NCBI RefSeq assembly: GCF_001553265.1 | Contig: NZ_KQ960659.1 | Span: 28,921 to 92,920, forward strand | Direction: 5' to 3' | Source of the DNA: Prevotella sp. DNF00663 | GTDB lineage: Bacteria; Bacteroidota; Bacteroidia; Bacteroidales; Bacteroidaceae | Length of the DNA: 64,000 nt | Part shown: piece by piece, positions 55,208 through 64,000 of the stretch | Layout: each line of letters starts with the position of its first letter | How positions within the stretch are numbered: the stretch's first letter is position 1 | Translations under genes and position numbers: made by a program | Notes under the pieces: generated by a model | The model's database searches: none | What the model was told of the DNA's origin: nothing | The model's input: the letters and a program-made list of their open reading frames with translations, nothing else

Positions 55208-56521
55208 TTATTTCTGACGAATAAAGATATTGATAGGACAACCGTGCATGCTCCAATTCTCGCGTATCTTATTCTCCAAGAAGCGACGGTAGTTCTCTTT
55301 GACGTACTGAGGCAGATTGGCATAGAATACAAACGATGGTATCTGCGTGTTCGGAATCTGCATACAATACTTGATTTTGATATACTTTCCCTTGATAGAT
55401 GGAGGTGGAGTAGCCTCGATAATAGGCAACATCACCTCGTTCAACTTGGATGTCCCCACCTTCGAAGTACGATTCAAATAGACTTGTTTAGCCGTTTCCA
55501 GCACCTTAAAAATGCGCTGTTTGGTAAGCGCTGAAGCAAAGATGATGGGGAAATCAACGAATGGAGCCATACGTTCGCGTATCGCATTCTCGAAAGTTTT
55601 GATGGCTATTTGCGATTTATCCTCCACTAAATCCCACTTGTTTACTACTACCACGAGCGATTTATTGTTCTTCTGAACCAACTGGAAGATGTTCATATCC
55701 TGCGCTTCAATACCACGTAGCGCATCAACCATCAATATACAAACATCGCTATTCTCTATGGCACGGATGCTACGCATAACGGAATAGAACTCCAGATCTT
55801 CCGAAACCTTGTTCTTACGACGGATTCCGGCTGTGTCAACAAGATAGAAGTCGAAACCGAACTTATCGTAACGAGTATAGATACTGTCTCGTGTGGTGCC
55901 TGCAATCTCTGTAACGATATTGCGATCCTCGCCTATAAAAGCATTAATCAAACTGCTTTTACCGGCATTCGGACGACCAACGACAGCGAAACGAGGAATA
56001 TCTTCTTCCAATACTTCATCTACCTTCTTCTCTAGTTTCGCCAAAAGCAGGTCGAGTAAGTCACCAGTCCCGCCACCGGTAGCAGCGCTGATACATTGTG
56101 GATCGCCCAGTCCGAGACTATAAAAGTCGGCAGCTTGATAATATTCTGCACTGTTATCAACCTTGTTAGCTACCAAGATAACAGGCAATTTAGCTCGACG
56201 TAAAATCTGAGCCACGTCTTGATCCCAGTCGGTTACACCCGTAGTTACGTCGACAAGGAACAACACCAAGTCGGCCTCTTCGGTGGCAATGAGTACTTGT
56301 TTGCGGATAGCGTCCTCGAAAATATCATCCGAATTTACGACCCAACCACCGGTATCAACCACCGAGAATTCGTTTCCGTTCCACGAACACTTGCCGTATT
56401 GACGGTCACGGGTGGTGCCTGCGGTATCACTAACAATCGCCCTACGCGACTGTGTCAATCTATTGAAAAGCGTAGACTTGCCCACATTCGGACGTCCTAC
56501 AATTGCTACTAAATTTGCCAT
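55208..56521 (-). CDS. der: Ribosome assembly GTPase Der (EngA)
   Basis: A 437-residue protein with two GTPase domains in tandem: [20 protein letters not shown], then [25 protein letters not shown] and NKWDLV, and a C-terminal KH-like domain ([15 protein letters not shown]). It works in 50S ribosome assembly. It follows era by about 70 nt in the YceD-rpmF-fabH-era-der order. Confidence 0.97.
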   Translation of the reverse strand: MANLVAIVGRPNVGKSTLFNRLTQSRRAIVSDTAGTTRDRQYGKCSWNGNEFSVVDTGGWVVNSDDIFEDAIRKQVLIATEEADLVLFLVDVTTGVTDWDQDVAQILRRAKLPVILVANKVDNSAEYYQAADFYSLGLGDPQCISAATGGGTGDLLDLLLAKLEKKVDEVLEEDIPRFAVVGRPNAGKSSLINAFIGEDRNIVTEIAGTTRDSIYTRYDKFGFDFYLVDTAGIRRKNKVSEDLEFYSVMRSIRAIENSDVCILMVDALRGIEAQDMNIFQLVQKNNKSLVVVVNKWDLVEDKSQIAIKTFENAIRERMAPFVDFPIIFASALTKQRIFKVLETAKQVYLNRTSKVGTSKLNEVMLPIIEATPPPSIKGKYIKIKYCMQIPNTQIPSFVFYANLPQYVKENYRRFLENKIRENWSMHGCPINIFIRQK

Positions 56522-56593
56522 ATATTAATAATAAATCATGAATTATATCACCCTCTCTCTTTGGGGAGGGACGGAGAGGAGCTAATGGGTCTC

Positions 56594-57475
56594 CTATTCC
56601 GGGTTATATCCGAAACTTTCCAACTCTTTCTTGGAACTGCGCCAGTCTTTATCAACCTTAACGAAGGTCTCCAGAAATATCTTTTTGCCGAAGAACTTTT
56701 CCAAAGTCTTGCGCGATTCCATGTTCATCTTCTTCAATGCGACACCCTGATGGCCGATGATAATACCTTTTTGTGAATCGCGCTCAACGTAGATGACCGC
56801 CCCGATATTGATTTGTTTCTCTTCTTCCTTGAAACTTTCCACACGCACTTCCACACTGTAAGGAATCTCCTTGTCGTAGTATAGCAGTATCTTCTCGCGT
56901 ATTATCTCCGAGACAAAGAATCTCGCGGGCTTGTCGGTCAACTGTTCTTTATCGAAATAAGGGGGAGAATCGGGTAACAATTCTTTAATGCGCTTCAACA
57001 ATACATCCACACCAAACTTGTTCTTAGCCGATATTGGTAATATCTCGGCATTGGGTAATAAGCGATGCCAATGCTCTACGATGTCGCCTAATGAGTTTTG
57101 ATTGCTCTCATCTATCTTGTTAATGAGCAGCAATACCGGAATTGTCATCTTGCTAACCTTTTCCAGAAACTCCATATTCTTTTCCGGATTCTCTATCACA
57201 TCGGTCACGTAAAGCAGGATATCTGCATCGGTCAAGGCCGATTCAGAGAACGCTAACATATACTCCTGCATCTTATAATTCGGCTTCAGAACACCCGGTG
57301 TATCGGAGAAAACAATCTGCATATCATCGGTATTCACAATACCCATAATACGATGACGCGTGGTTTGAGCCTTAAAGGTGGCGATGCTGATGCGCTCACC
57401 CACCAATTGGTTCATCAAAGTACTTTTCCCTACGTTTGGGTTGCCGACGATATTAACAAATCCGGCTTTATGCAT
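56594..57475 (-). CDS. era: GTPase Era
   Basis: A 293-residue Era. The GTPase domain has [14 protein letters not shown], the TTRHRIMGI switch, DTPGVLKP and NKID; the KH domain carries IIGHQGVALKKMNMESRKTLE. It binds 16S rRNA during 30S maturation. A terminator-like hairpin lies between fabH and era (57494-57541), so era may have its own promoter. The 72-nt gap to der holds a short pyrimidine/GGAGAGG stretch related to the composite intergenic repeats. Confidence 0.97.
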   Translation of the reverse strand: MHKAGFVNIVGNPNVGKSTLMNQLVGERISIATFKAQTTRHRIMGIVNTDDMQIVFSDTPGVLKPNYKMQEYMLAFSESALTDADILLYVTDVIENPEKNMEFLEKVSKMTIPVLLLINKIDESNQNSLGDIVEHWHRLLPNAEILPISAKNKFGVDVLLKRIKELLPDSPPYFDKEQLTDKPARFFVSEIIREKILLYYDKEIPYSVEVRVESFKEEEKQINIGAVIYVERDSQKGIIIGHQGVALKKMNMESRKTLEKFFGKKIFLETFVKVDKDWRSSKKELESFGYNPE

Positions 57476-57493
57476 TTCTACCTCCTTTTAGGA

Positions 57494-57541
57494 CAAAAAG
57501 ACGCATCCTTAACTAATATAAAGATGCGTCTCTCCGTATTC
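57494..57541 (-). terminator. Terminator between fabH and era
   Basis: AGACGCATC (57499-57507) pairs with GATGCGTCT (57533-57541), and the minus strand continues TTTTTG. It ends the YceD-rpmF-fabH part of the cluster. Confidence 0.75.
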
Positions 57542-57594
57542 TATTTATTATAAAAATCTTCTACCCTCGCAACGGAGAGTCAAATCTAAGCTGT

Positions 57595-58593
57595 CTATGA
57601 GTCGTAAGCCCAGCGATAATAGCTGGCTCCGTTCACAAATCCGGCTCCAAAAGCTGTGAAGATGATGTTATCGCCCTTCTTCAACTGCTTCTCGAAGTCC
57701 CACAATACCAAAGGCATGCAAGCGGCACTGGTGTTACCATAGCGCTGGATGTTGACAAGTACCTTGTCCATGGGACATTCGATGCGCTTTGCAACCGCCT
57801 CGATGATACGCAGATTAGCCTGATGAGGAACGATATAACTAACATCCTCACGAGTCAATCCATTACGTTTCAGCAATTCCATGCAGTCATCGCCCATAGC
57901 CGTTACAGCATACCGGAACACCATACGCCCCTCTTGATAAGTGGCATGTAGGCGATGGTCTACTGTGAAATGAGACGAAGGGCATACCGAACCACCGGCT
58001 TTGACGTGCAGGAATGGTAGACCTTTACCGTCTGTACGATGATAAGAATCTATCAAACCAACATTATCTTCCGTCGTACCTTCGACCATTACGGCACCCG
58101 CACCATCACCAAACAGCGCACAAGTGCTACGGTCTTGATAGTCGGTTATTGCCGACATCTTGTCTGCTCCAATCACAATGATACGCTTATGGCGTCCACT
58201 CTGAATCATATTGCAGGCTACGTCGAAAGCATACATAAATCCGCAACAAGCAGCAGAGAAATCGAATGCGAATGCATTCTTCAATCCCAACTTGCCCAAT
58301 ACGATAGATGCTGTAGACGGATGGATATAATCTGGCGTGGTCGTAGCCACGATTACCGCATCAATAGTATCCAATTCTACACCTGTCTTCTGTATCAAAA
58401 GTTTAGCAGCTTTACGCGCCATATAGCTCGTACCAAGCCCCTCTTCTGTCAGAATGCGGCGTTCCTTAATACCCGTGCGTGCCGTTATCCACTCGTCGTT
58501 GGTATCCACCATCCTAGAGAGCTCTTCATTATTGAGCACGTAGTCAGGTACATATCCCGCAACACCTGTGATAATGGCATTAATTTTCTCCAT
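57595..58593 (-). CDS. fabH: 3-oxoacyl-ACP synthase III
   Basis: A 332-residue condensing enzyme that starts fatty acid chains from acetyl-type CoA and malonyl-ACP. The catalytic Cys lies in FDFSAACCGFMYA, the His in VPHQANLRII and the Asn in RYGNTSAACMPL. Its start shares one base with the end of rpmF (58593), indicating coupling. Confidence 0.96.
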   Translation of the reverse strand: MEKINAIITGVAGYVPDYVLNNEELSRMVDTNDEWITARTGIKERRILTEEGLGTSYMARKAAKLLIQKTGVELDTIDAVIVATTTPDYIHPSTASIVLGKLGLKNAFAFDFSAACCGFMYAFDVACNMIQSGRHKRIIVIGADKMSAITDYQDRSTCALFGDGAGAVMVEGTTEDNVGLIDSYHRTDGKGLPFLHVKAGGSVCPSSHFTVDHRLHATYQEGRMVFRYAVTAMGDDCMELLKRNGLTREDVSYIVPHQANLRIIEAVAKRIECPMDKVLVNIQRYGNTSAACMPLVLWDFEKQLKKGDNIIFTAFGAGFVNGASYYRWAYDS

Positions 58594-58778
58594 TATTCAG
58601 CTACTTCCTTTACAACTGCCAACTTACCTCTATAATATCCACAAGTAGGACATACTATGTGATATACGTGGTAACTGCCACAGTTAGGGCATACAGCCAA
58701 TGTGGGGGCTACTGCCTTATCGTGCGTTCTTCTCTTGAGTGTACGAGTCTTCGATTGTCTTCTTTTAGGATGTGCCAT
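58593..58778 (-). CDS. rpmF: 50S ribosomal protein L32
   Basis: A 61-residue L32 starting MAHPKRRQSKTRTLKRR, with a zinc-binding CPNCGSYH...CPTCGYY. It is part of the large ribosomal subunit. It is placed between YceD and fabH, the conserved arrangement. Confidence 0.97.
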   Translation of the reverse strand: MAHPKRRQSKTRTLKRRTHDKAVAPTLAVCPNCGSYHVYHIVCPTCGYYRGKLAVVKEVAE

Positions 58779-58784
58779 TTTTAT

Positions 58785-59321
58785 TTATTCTTTAATTGTT
58801 GTTTTTATTTTCTCTAATCCGGCCCAACGAGGATCCATATTGTCTTCAGCATTATCCCCATGAGCACCTTCCGTAGCCGAGTGTGCTTTCAGCAGTTGCA
58901 ACATTGCAGGGTCACATTCCCCCGACTCATGCGCATGCTTGAACGGAATGGCGAGTTCCACAAACTCATATATGAACCATGACACGTCGACTACACCCTC
59001 ATTCCCAGGCACCGTCACTAGGTCATCGTCCTCTATATAATCCTCACCAAACTTCACGACCAACTTGTTCCGGGTATCAATGGACTGCGCCATATCCTCC
59101 AAACAGAGGTCGCATGGTACTTGTATGGTACCGACAGTGTGGAAGTCGAGTTCAAAGAAGTCCCCCACTCTATGAATGGAAAGGTCTGTACGCAACTCGC
59201 CTCGCTGCACTTCGGGAGCGTCTATCGTCTCAAAGTAACTATCGTCAAGATGAAAGACGAGCTTGGTATCGCCCTCTTCCAGCCCCTTTAAGTCTATCTT
59301 AAATGGTTCTAAACTACCCAT
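58785..59321 (-). CDS. YceD/DUF177 family protein
   Basis: A 178-residue protein starting MGSLEPFKIDLKGL (59321); the frame runs on to 59393 but without family match. It has the DUF177 core VPCDLCLEDM with its Cys pair and a C-terminal acidic region ending DPRWAGLEKIK. YceD is linked to 23S rRNA accumulation and precedes rpmF in many bacteria, as here (6 nt gap). Confidence 0.88.
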   Translation of the reverse strand: MGSLEPFKIDLKGLEEGDTKLVFHLDDSYFETIDAPEVQRGELRTDLSIHRVGDFFELDFHTVGTIQVPCDLCLEDMAQSIDTRNKLVVKFGEDYIEDDDLVTVPGNEGVVDVSWFIYEFVELAIPFKHAHESGECDPAMLQLLKAHSATEGAHGDNAEDNMDPRWAGLEKIKTTIKE

Positions 59322-59520
59322 ACGGGCTGCAAAGTTACGAATAAATTCTGATATACAAATAATTAAATGAGAAAAACTAAATGTACAAAACATCCAAAAT
59401 GTGCATTTCTCATCTCTTTTATATAATATAAGGAGACAAAAGAACAGAAAGCCGGAAAGAGCTATTTACTACAACCTCATCTCGCAACGACCACCAAATG
59501 AAGTCTTTCTACTTCATCCA

Positions 59521-60699
59521 TTAGAGTAGATTAAGATGAGGTAATACGATTCTAAACGTCGTTCCCACTCCCACTTCCGATGCTTTCACGCTGATACGCC
59601 CTTTGTGATACTCCTCAATGATGCGACGAGCGAGCGACAATCCCAGTCCCCAACCGCGCTTCTTCGTCGTAAATCCGGGACGGAACACATTATGCACATC
59701 ACGCTTCCGAATTCCTTTTCCCGTATCCGTTACATCGAGTATCACGCTATTCTCGTCCTCTTCCACATGCAAAACGATGCTTCCACGCTCGCCAACCATC
59801 GCATCCACGGCATTCTTACACAGGTTTTCCAGCACCCATTCAAACAGCGGACCATTCATCATTACCTGTACATCATGGTCGGGCAGTTCCATCGTTATCC
59901 TCACCTTATTGGATGTTCGGCGATCCATATAGTCTACCACATGACTCAATACCTCCGCCATATTCGTCGGCACGAGTTCCGGAAGCGACCCGATCTTAGA
60001 AAACCTATCGGCTATTAGTTCCAGTCTCTTCACATCCTTATCCATCTCCGGAATCAAATCATCCTGTGGATAAGTCTCTTTCAGCATCTCTGTCCAAGCC
60101 ATCAAACTACTGATGGGCGTACCCAACTGGTGTGCGGTCTCCTTCGAGAGTCCCACCCACACCTTGTCTTGTTCAGCTCGTTTCGAGGTCAACAAGGCGA
60201 AAATAGCCACCACGACAAACAACATCACCACGCCCAATTGCACATATGGATAACGCTGTAATCGTTTGAGCATCAGCGATTCACCATAACAGATATCCAC
60301 GTAATCACTTTTTACAGAGTCGTTCAACTGAATACGAATGCATCGGCCGGCAGCTTTCAGTTGTCTGCCAAGCACCTTAGCCTGCTCCAAACTATCCGCA
60401 TACGCCCCCTTTCGCATCTCCACGTTGCGGAAAAGTTGCGCCTCTCCCCTGTTATCCATCACGACCACCGGTATCGTATTGTTCCCGTTCATCACTTTCA
60501 ACACCAATCCCAAGTCCGTATTCTGGTCAGCTCGGTTCAACGCCGACATAGCTTCCGCCCACACTTCCATCTTCTGTCGCTCCTCCATAGACAGGTCACA
60601 CGTCAAGATATGCGACACGACAAGCGACACTATCGCAATCACGATAGCCCCACTAACCAACAGTAGCTTCACTTGCCTAATTCTATCTGTCCACAGCAT
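59521..60699 (-). CDS. Sensor histidine kinase
   Basis: A 392-residue membrane kinase. Two transmembrane helices (LLLVSGAIVIAIVSLVVSHIL and the one at QLGVVMLFVVVAIFALLT, cut for length) flank a periplasmic domain of about 120 residues. The H-box is SKETAHQLGTPISSLMAW, the N-box LENLCKNAVDAM, and the G-boxes DTGKGIRKRD and GWGLGLSLARRII. There is no response-regulator gene beside it, so it is an orphan kinase. No HAMP domain is evident. Signal and target are unknown. Confidence 0.92.
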   Translation of the reverse strand: MLWTDRIRQVKLLLVSGAIVIAIVSLVVSHILTCDLSMEERQKMEVWAEAMSALNRADQNTDLGLVLKVMNGNNTIPVVVMDNRGEAQLFRNVEMRKGAYADSLEQAKVLGRQLKAAGRCIRIQLNDSVKSDYVDICYGESLMLKRLQRYPYVQLGVVMLFVVVAIFALLTSKRAEQDKVWVGLSKETAHQLGTPISSLMAWTEMLKETYPQDDLIPEMDKDVKRLELIADRFSKIGSLPELVPTNMAEVLSHVVDYMDRRTSNKVRITMELPDHDVQVMMNGPLFEWVLENLCKNAVDAMVGERGSIVLHVEEDENSVILDVTDTGKGIRKRDVHNVFRPGFTTKKRGWGLGLSLARRIIEEYHKGRISVKASEVGVGTTFRIVLPHLNLL

Positions 60700-60870
60700 A
60701 TACTATCTAACGCAGTACTTCGTGAAATATTATATCTCATCAAGCTACAACCCACACCCCCATTTCCTTACTTCTCACTCCCAACTCGTCTACTTATCAA
60801 CTTAAAACCTTGTTTACTGGTTAACTTATTAACTTGTCTACTAAAACGATTGGGTTGGGGTGGGGCTCCT

Positions 60871-60937
60871 GCAACGGCCCCTCAGCATCGCTGTATCGCC
60901 CTTTCAACAAAACTGCCACGCCCCCACAGCAATGCTG
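60871..60937 (+). repeat. 22-nt palindrome array, copy F (three units plus half-unit)
   Basis: Units start at 60882 (TCAGCATCGCTG), 60904 (TCAACAAAACTG) and 60926 (ACAGCAATGCTG), exactly 22 nt apart, with spacers tatCGCCctt and ccaCGCCccc. A GCAACGGC half-unit lies 11 nt before the first, as in copy C. It sits in the 279-nt gap between rfbD and the histidine kinase gene. Confidence 0.85.
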
Positions 60938-60978
60938 CGAGGGCGTGGCAGTAAATCAAGGAAAACACAATACGATTC

Positions 60979-61857
60979 CTACATATTAGCTATACACCTC
61001 TCCAAACTATCTACCCAATAAGGAATCTTGATTCCAAACGTATCCTTTATCTTCGTTTTATCAAGCACACTGTAAGCCGGACGCTTCACAGGCGAGGGGA
61101 ACTCATCACTATGACATGGCTGAATATCACAATCAGTATTCCCTACCAACTCCGCAATCTTGATAGTGAAATCATACCACGAGCACACACCCTCATTAGA
61201 AAAATGATAAATTCCCGTATTCCCTTCGTACTTACGACTCTCTACAATGTCAAAGATGACATTCGCCAAATCGCCTGCATAGGTCGGCGTACCGCACTGA
61301 TCGAATACAACTTTCAATTGAGGCTTCGTAGCCGTGAGTTGAATCATCGTCTTCACGAAGTTCTTACCAAATTCACTATAAAGCCACGCTGTACGCAGAA
61401 TGATATGCTTCACCCCGGTAGATGCAATCAATTGCTCACCTAGCAACTTTGTTCGGCCATACACACCAGTGGGAGTTCCTTTCTGATTTTCCTTGCAAGG
61501 CGTGTTATAAGGGTCGCCCCCAAACACATAATCAGTACTGATGTGCACAAGCAACCCATCTACTTCTTTCATCACCATTGCCAGATTTTCCGGTGCTTTG
61601 GCGTTCAACTTCTCTACCAACTCATACTTTTCCAGTGCCTCCGCCCCATCTACATTGGTCCATGCAGCACAATTAATGATACACTTCACGTCATACTCAC
61701 GTACCATCCGCCTTATATCATCCAAAGAAGTAATGTCCAAATGCATATATCCATCGCACACGTCGGTAAATATATACTTATCATGCTCACTCTCCTTGGC
61801 GACTATCTGTATCTCATTCCCCAGCTGCCCGTTGGCACCCGTTACCAATATATTCAT
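60979..61857 (-). CDS. rfbD: dTDP-4-dehydrorhamnose reductase
   Basis: A 292-residue enzyme making dTDP-L-rhamnose, a precursor of surface polysaccharide. The NAD(P)-binding motif is ILVTGANGQLGNEI, followed by SDDL-like HISTDYVFGGD and the catalytic YGRTKLLGE (Y/K pair). The start MNILVTGANG (61857) overlaps the stop region of an rfbC remnant (TGATATG). The remaining rml genes are not in the window. Confidence 0.94.
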   Translation of the reverse strand: MNILVTGANGQLGNEIQIVAKESEHDKYIFTDVCDGYMHLDITSLDDIRRMVREYDVKCIINCAAWTNVDGAEALEKYELVEKLNAKAPENLAMVMKEVDGLLVHISTDYVFGGDPYNTPCKENQKGTPTGVYGRTKLLGEQLIASTGVKHIILRTAWLYSEFGKNFVKTMIQLTATKPQLKVVFDQCGTPTYAGDLANVIFDIVESRKYEGNTGIYHFSNEGVCSWYDFTIKIAELVGNTDCDIQPCHSDEFPSPVKRPAYSVLDKTKIKDTFGIKIPYWVDSLERCIANM

Positions 61858-61858
61858 A

Positions 61859-61930
61859 TCACTTCTTAAATTCAAAAGGTGAAACCATATCTTTCAAGCG
61901 TGGATACTTCGTATCCTTAGCATTCAACTT
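61859..61930 (-). pseudogene. 3' remnant of rfbC (dTDP-4-dehydrorhamnose 3,5-epimerase)
   Basis: On the minus strand an open frame of about 23 codons reads GIKLNAKDTKYPRLKDMVSP then FEFKK and stops at 61859, immediately before the rfbD start. It matches the C-terminal end of Bacteroidales RfbC proteins, and rfbC normally precedes rfbD. The rest of the gene has been lost at an IS-remnant junction. Confidence 0.6.
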
Positions 61931-61934
61931 AATA

Positions 61935-62305
61935 CCTTCTGCCCTTGATTGCATTTATCATTACTCGATTAATAATCTTTTGTGTCCCAAATTAGCGCAT
62001 AAATTTCGCTGTAAAAAACTGTGGAATCTTCCACTTCATTTTCATAATTTTGGTAGGTGCGCAGAGTCAAATTGCTCCATGATTGAAAATAATCCCCCAA
62101 AAGAAGTGAGTCTCTCAGATTTAATTTGTATCTTCGCCATGTCTATCGTCGGATTCTCTTGTTTTTTTGCAACACTAAGAATAAGTAAAAATTCTGACAT
62201 GGCAAAATCCTGAGCCGCTCGGCTCTGCCGCTTGACTTGTTCAAGAACTTTTTGTTGCTCAGGTACTTAAAAAGTTTAATTTATAATAGTGTTGCGGAAT
62301 TAAGG
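61935..62305 (-). mobile_element. Remnant of an IS1380-type insertion sequence
   Basis: The outer end on the minus strand begins CCTTAATTCCGCAACACT (62305 downwards), the kind of terminus carried by IS1380-family elements of Bacteroides. At 62140-62042 the minus strand reads MAKIQIKSERLTSFGG, then LFSIMEQFDSAH, and a stop: the N-terminus of an IS1380-type transposase cut at about 32 residues. The remainder of the transposase is missing, so the element is dead. About 100 further bases to the rfbC remnant have no assigned origin. Confidence 0.6.
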
Positions 62306-62348
62306 ATTTCCTAAAATTTGAGGAATCATATAAGTCCAAATTATTTTC

Positions 62349-63587
62349 CTAATCCCTACGGAAAATATCTCTAGTATATACTTTCTCCTTCACATCATCA
62401 AGTGACGGATCATAACGATTTGCAATGATGGATTGGGATTCTGATTTAAAAACAGACAGGTCGTTTACTATTCTGCTGCCAAAGAAAGTGCTACCATCTT
62501 CTAGCGTTGGCTCGTAGATAATAATTTCTGCCCCCTTAGCTTTGATACGCTTCATGACTCCCTGAATGCTCGACTGGCGGAAGTTGTCGCTATTGCTCTT
62601 CATTGTTAAGCGATAAACCCCAATAACACAACGCTTTTCTTCCTTGACGTCAAAATCGCCCCGATTATAATAATCGTAATAACCAGCCATTCGGAGAACA
62701 CGGTCAGCTATAAAATCTTTACGCGTGCGATTACTTTCGACAATGGCACCTATCAGATTCTCGGGTACGTCTTGATAATTAGCAAGCAGTTGCTTGGTAT
62801 CTTTGGGTAAACAATATCCACCATAGCCGAACGAGGGGTTATTATAGAAACTGCCAATACGGGGGTCAAGGCCTACACCATCAATAATAGATTGGGTGTT
62901 GAGTCCTTTCATCTCAGCATAAGTATCGAGCTCGTTGAAGTAGCTTACTCTTAATGCAAGATAGGTATTAGCAAAGAGCTTCACTGCTTCTGCTTCTGTT
63001 AACCCCATAAAGAGCGTATCTATATCCTCTTTAATAGCACCCTCTTGTAACAGAGCAGCAAAAGTATGGGCTGCTTGGTCTAAACGAATATCGTCTTCTG
63101 GCCGTCCGATAATAATTCGACTAGGATAGAGATTATCATAAAGAGCCTTACTCTCGCGCAAGAATTCAGGTGCAAAGAGGATATTCTCACTGTGGTATTT
63201 TTCTCTTACACTAGCAGTATAGCCTACCGGAATGGTAGACTTAATAATCATAATGGCATTGGGATTTACTTGTAAAACAAGCTCTATAACCTCTTCTACA
63301 TGCCGGGTATCAAAGTAATTCTTCACCGGATCGTAGTTAGTAGGAGTAGCTATCACTACAAAATCGGCATCTTGATAGGCCGCTGCTCCATCCAAAGTAG
63401 CTTTTAAGTCTAGAGGTTTCTCTGCTAGATAGCGTTCTATATATTCATCTTGAATAGGAGAACGACGGGCATTAATTTTATCAACCTTCCCTGGTACAAC
63501 ATCCACAGCCGTAACCTGATGGTGCTGACTCAACAATGTAGCAATACTCAAGCCCACGTACCCGGTACCTGCAACTGCAATTTTCAT
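62349..63587 (-). CDS. UDP-glucose/GDP-mannose-type 6-dehydrogenase
   Basis: A 412-residue NAD-dependent dehydrogenase that oxidises a nucleotide sugar to its uronic acid, probably UDP-glucose to UDP-glucuronate. The start [14 protein letters not shown] (63587) holds the Rossmann motif. The catalytic Cys lies in [17 protein letters not shown] and STIPVGYT and FAPEFLRES mark the family. It supplies capsule or exopolysaccharide synthesis. Relatives in E. coli are called Ugd. The C-terminal part is about 20 residues longer than the shortest homologues. It is upstream of the rfb remnant, so the area is probably a polysaccharide locus. Confidence 0.9.
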   Translation of the reverse strand: MKIAVAGTGYVGLSIATLLSQHHQVTAVDVVPGKVDKINARRSPIQDEYIERYLAEKPLDLKATLDGAAAYQDADFVVIATPTNYDPVKNYFDTRHVEEVIELVLQVNPNAIMIIKSTIPVGYTASVREKYHSENILFAPEFLRESKALYDNLYPSRIIIGRPEDDIRLDQAAHTFAALLQEGAIKEDIDTLFMGLTEAEAVKLFANTYLALRVSYFNELDTYAEMKGLNTQSIIDGVGLDPRIGSFYNNPSFGYGGYCLPKDTKQLLANYQDVPENLIGAIVESNRTRKDFIADRVLRMAGYYDYYNRGDFDVKEEKRCVIGVYRLTMKSNSDNFRQSSIQGVMKRIKAKGAEIIIYEPTLEDGSTFFGSRIVNDLSVFKSESQSIIANRYDPSLDDVKEKVYTRDIFRRD

Positions 63588-64000
63588 ATTATAAAACAAA
63601 TAATTATATTGGCTTTCCCAAATAGACTGTACTGAATTCTAAATATAACAACTCTACTCATCAATGCCGGCAGATACTCCACTTCCTCCATTAATCAAAT
63701 ATGACTAATGTGCAGAGGAAGCATCTACACAAACATCTCCACCTAAGAGTTAGAAACTCGCAGAGTCGCATTCTGTACATGCTCGTAATATAGGGACAAC
63801 ATCAGATAAATAATACATTTCTTTATAGCTCCCTATCATTTACTTATGCAATCTTTGCAAAGTTAGCTAAAAAGCTAATACGTTGCAATAATATTCCATA
63901 TAAAAGCTCAAAAAAGTTACATCTGTAGAGTCAAGTGGTATCAACCAGCAAGTACAAAAGTACATCAGCCGTCTGAGTGTACATAGTTCTCACTTAGAGA
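63588..64000. other. Intergenic region upstream of the dehydrogenase gene
   Basis: About 410 bases to the window edge, AT-rich, with no credible gene. On the minus strand TTG (63888-63886), a 20-nt spacer and TAACTTTG (63865-63858) make a good promoter match, but it would leave a leader of about 270 nt before the dehydrogenase. Nothing else was recognised. Confidence 0.5.

Noticed and set aside
61980..62213. A 77-codon plus-strand frame
   Set aside because: It lies antisense to the IS1380-type transposase remnant and has no protein features of its own.

Overview
The window looks like a chromosomal segment of a gut- or mouth-type Bacteroidales bacterium (Prevotella/Bacteroides relatives). The evidence is the house style of its genes: a heparin-type polysaccharide utilisation locus, an abundant OmpA with a Bacteroidales N-terminus, PCMD and PorT-like outer-membrane proteins, a YceD-rpmF-fabH-era-der cluster, an OstA/SurA/guaB operon, and promoters of the Bacteroidetes type (TTG, about 20 nt, TAnnTTTG) at almost every operon head. 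No rRNA, tRNA or CRISPR array was seen.

Layout. 1-10.7 kb: part of a heparin/heparan sulfate utilisation locus. A minus-strand unit (serine-type sulfatase, heparinase II-like lyase, PL12 heparinase III-like lyase, surface glycan-binding-type lipoprotein running off the left edge) diverges from a plus-strand unit (second PL12 lyase, GH88 unsaturated glucuronyl hydrolase). Together they would cut the chain, desulfate it and hydrolyse the unsaturated disaccharides. 10.7-12.6 kb: a decayed fimbrial-type lipoprotein operon. 12.7-13.8 kb: OmpA. 14.0-22.4 kb: minus-strand operon guaB, two SurA-like PPIases, an LptA/OstA-like protein, a small membrane protein and mutL. 23-26.5 kb: isoprenylcysteine-methyltransferase-like protein and DUF2147 protein (plus), facing an acyltransferase and a GH33 sialidase (minus). 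26.5-32.2 kb: recQ, clpX, clpP, tig. 32.4-34.3 kb: PCMD lipoprotein and an outer-membrane barrel. 34.5-36.4 kb: a TlpA-like thioredoxin and lptB. 36.6-37.2 kb: a small hairpin-rich mobile element inserted in the 3' end of a lipoprotein gene. 37.7-41.6 kb: ogt overlapping a Dna2-like nuclease-helicase. 41.6-44.3 kb: relics and three tandem outer-membrane barrel paralogues, one dead and one with a homopolymer frameshift. 44.4-47 kb: convergent GT2 and ArnT-like glycosyltransferases. 47-51 kb: GH3 enzyme, HIT protein, greA. 51.4-54.4 kb: an AAA/DUF4143 ATPase behind a 32-nt periodic array, then mlaE-mlaF. 54.5-59.4 kb: TfoX-like gene, lipoprotein, der, era, fabH, rpmF, yceD. 59.5-63.6 kb: orphan histidine kinase, rfbD with an rfbC remnant and IS1380-type scar, and a UDP-sugar dehydrogenase.

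The most unusual signal is a family of intergenic arrays found at six places, all in the same orientation. Each array has three or four units at an exact 22-nt period: a 12-nt near-palindrome (NCAGCANNNCTG) plus a 10-nt spacer whose middle reads AGCC. Two copies also share a longer composite flank. The second is a four-copy TGTGATT array at an exact 32-nt period directly in front of the DUF4143 ATPase gene. Neither is coding and I do not recognise either as a named element; database searches could not be run here.
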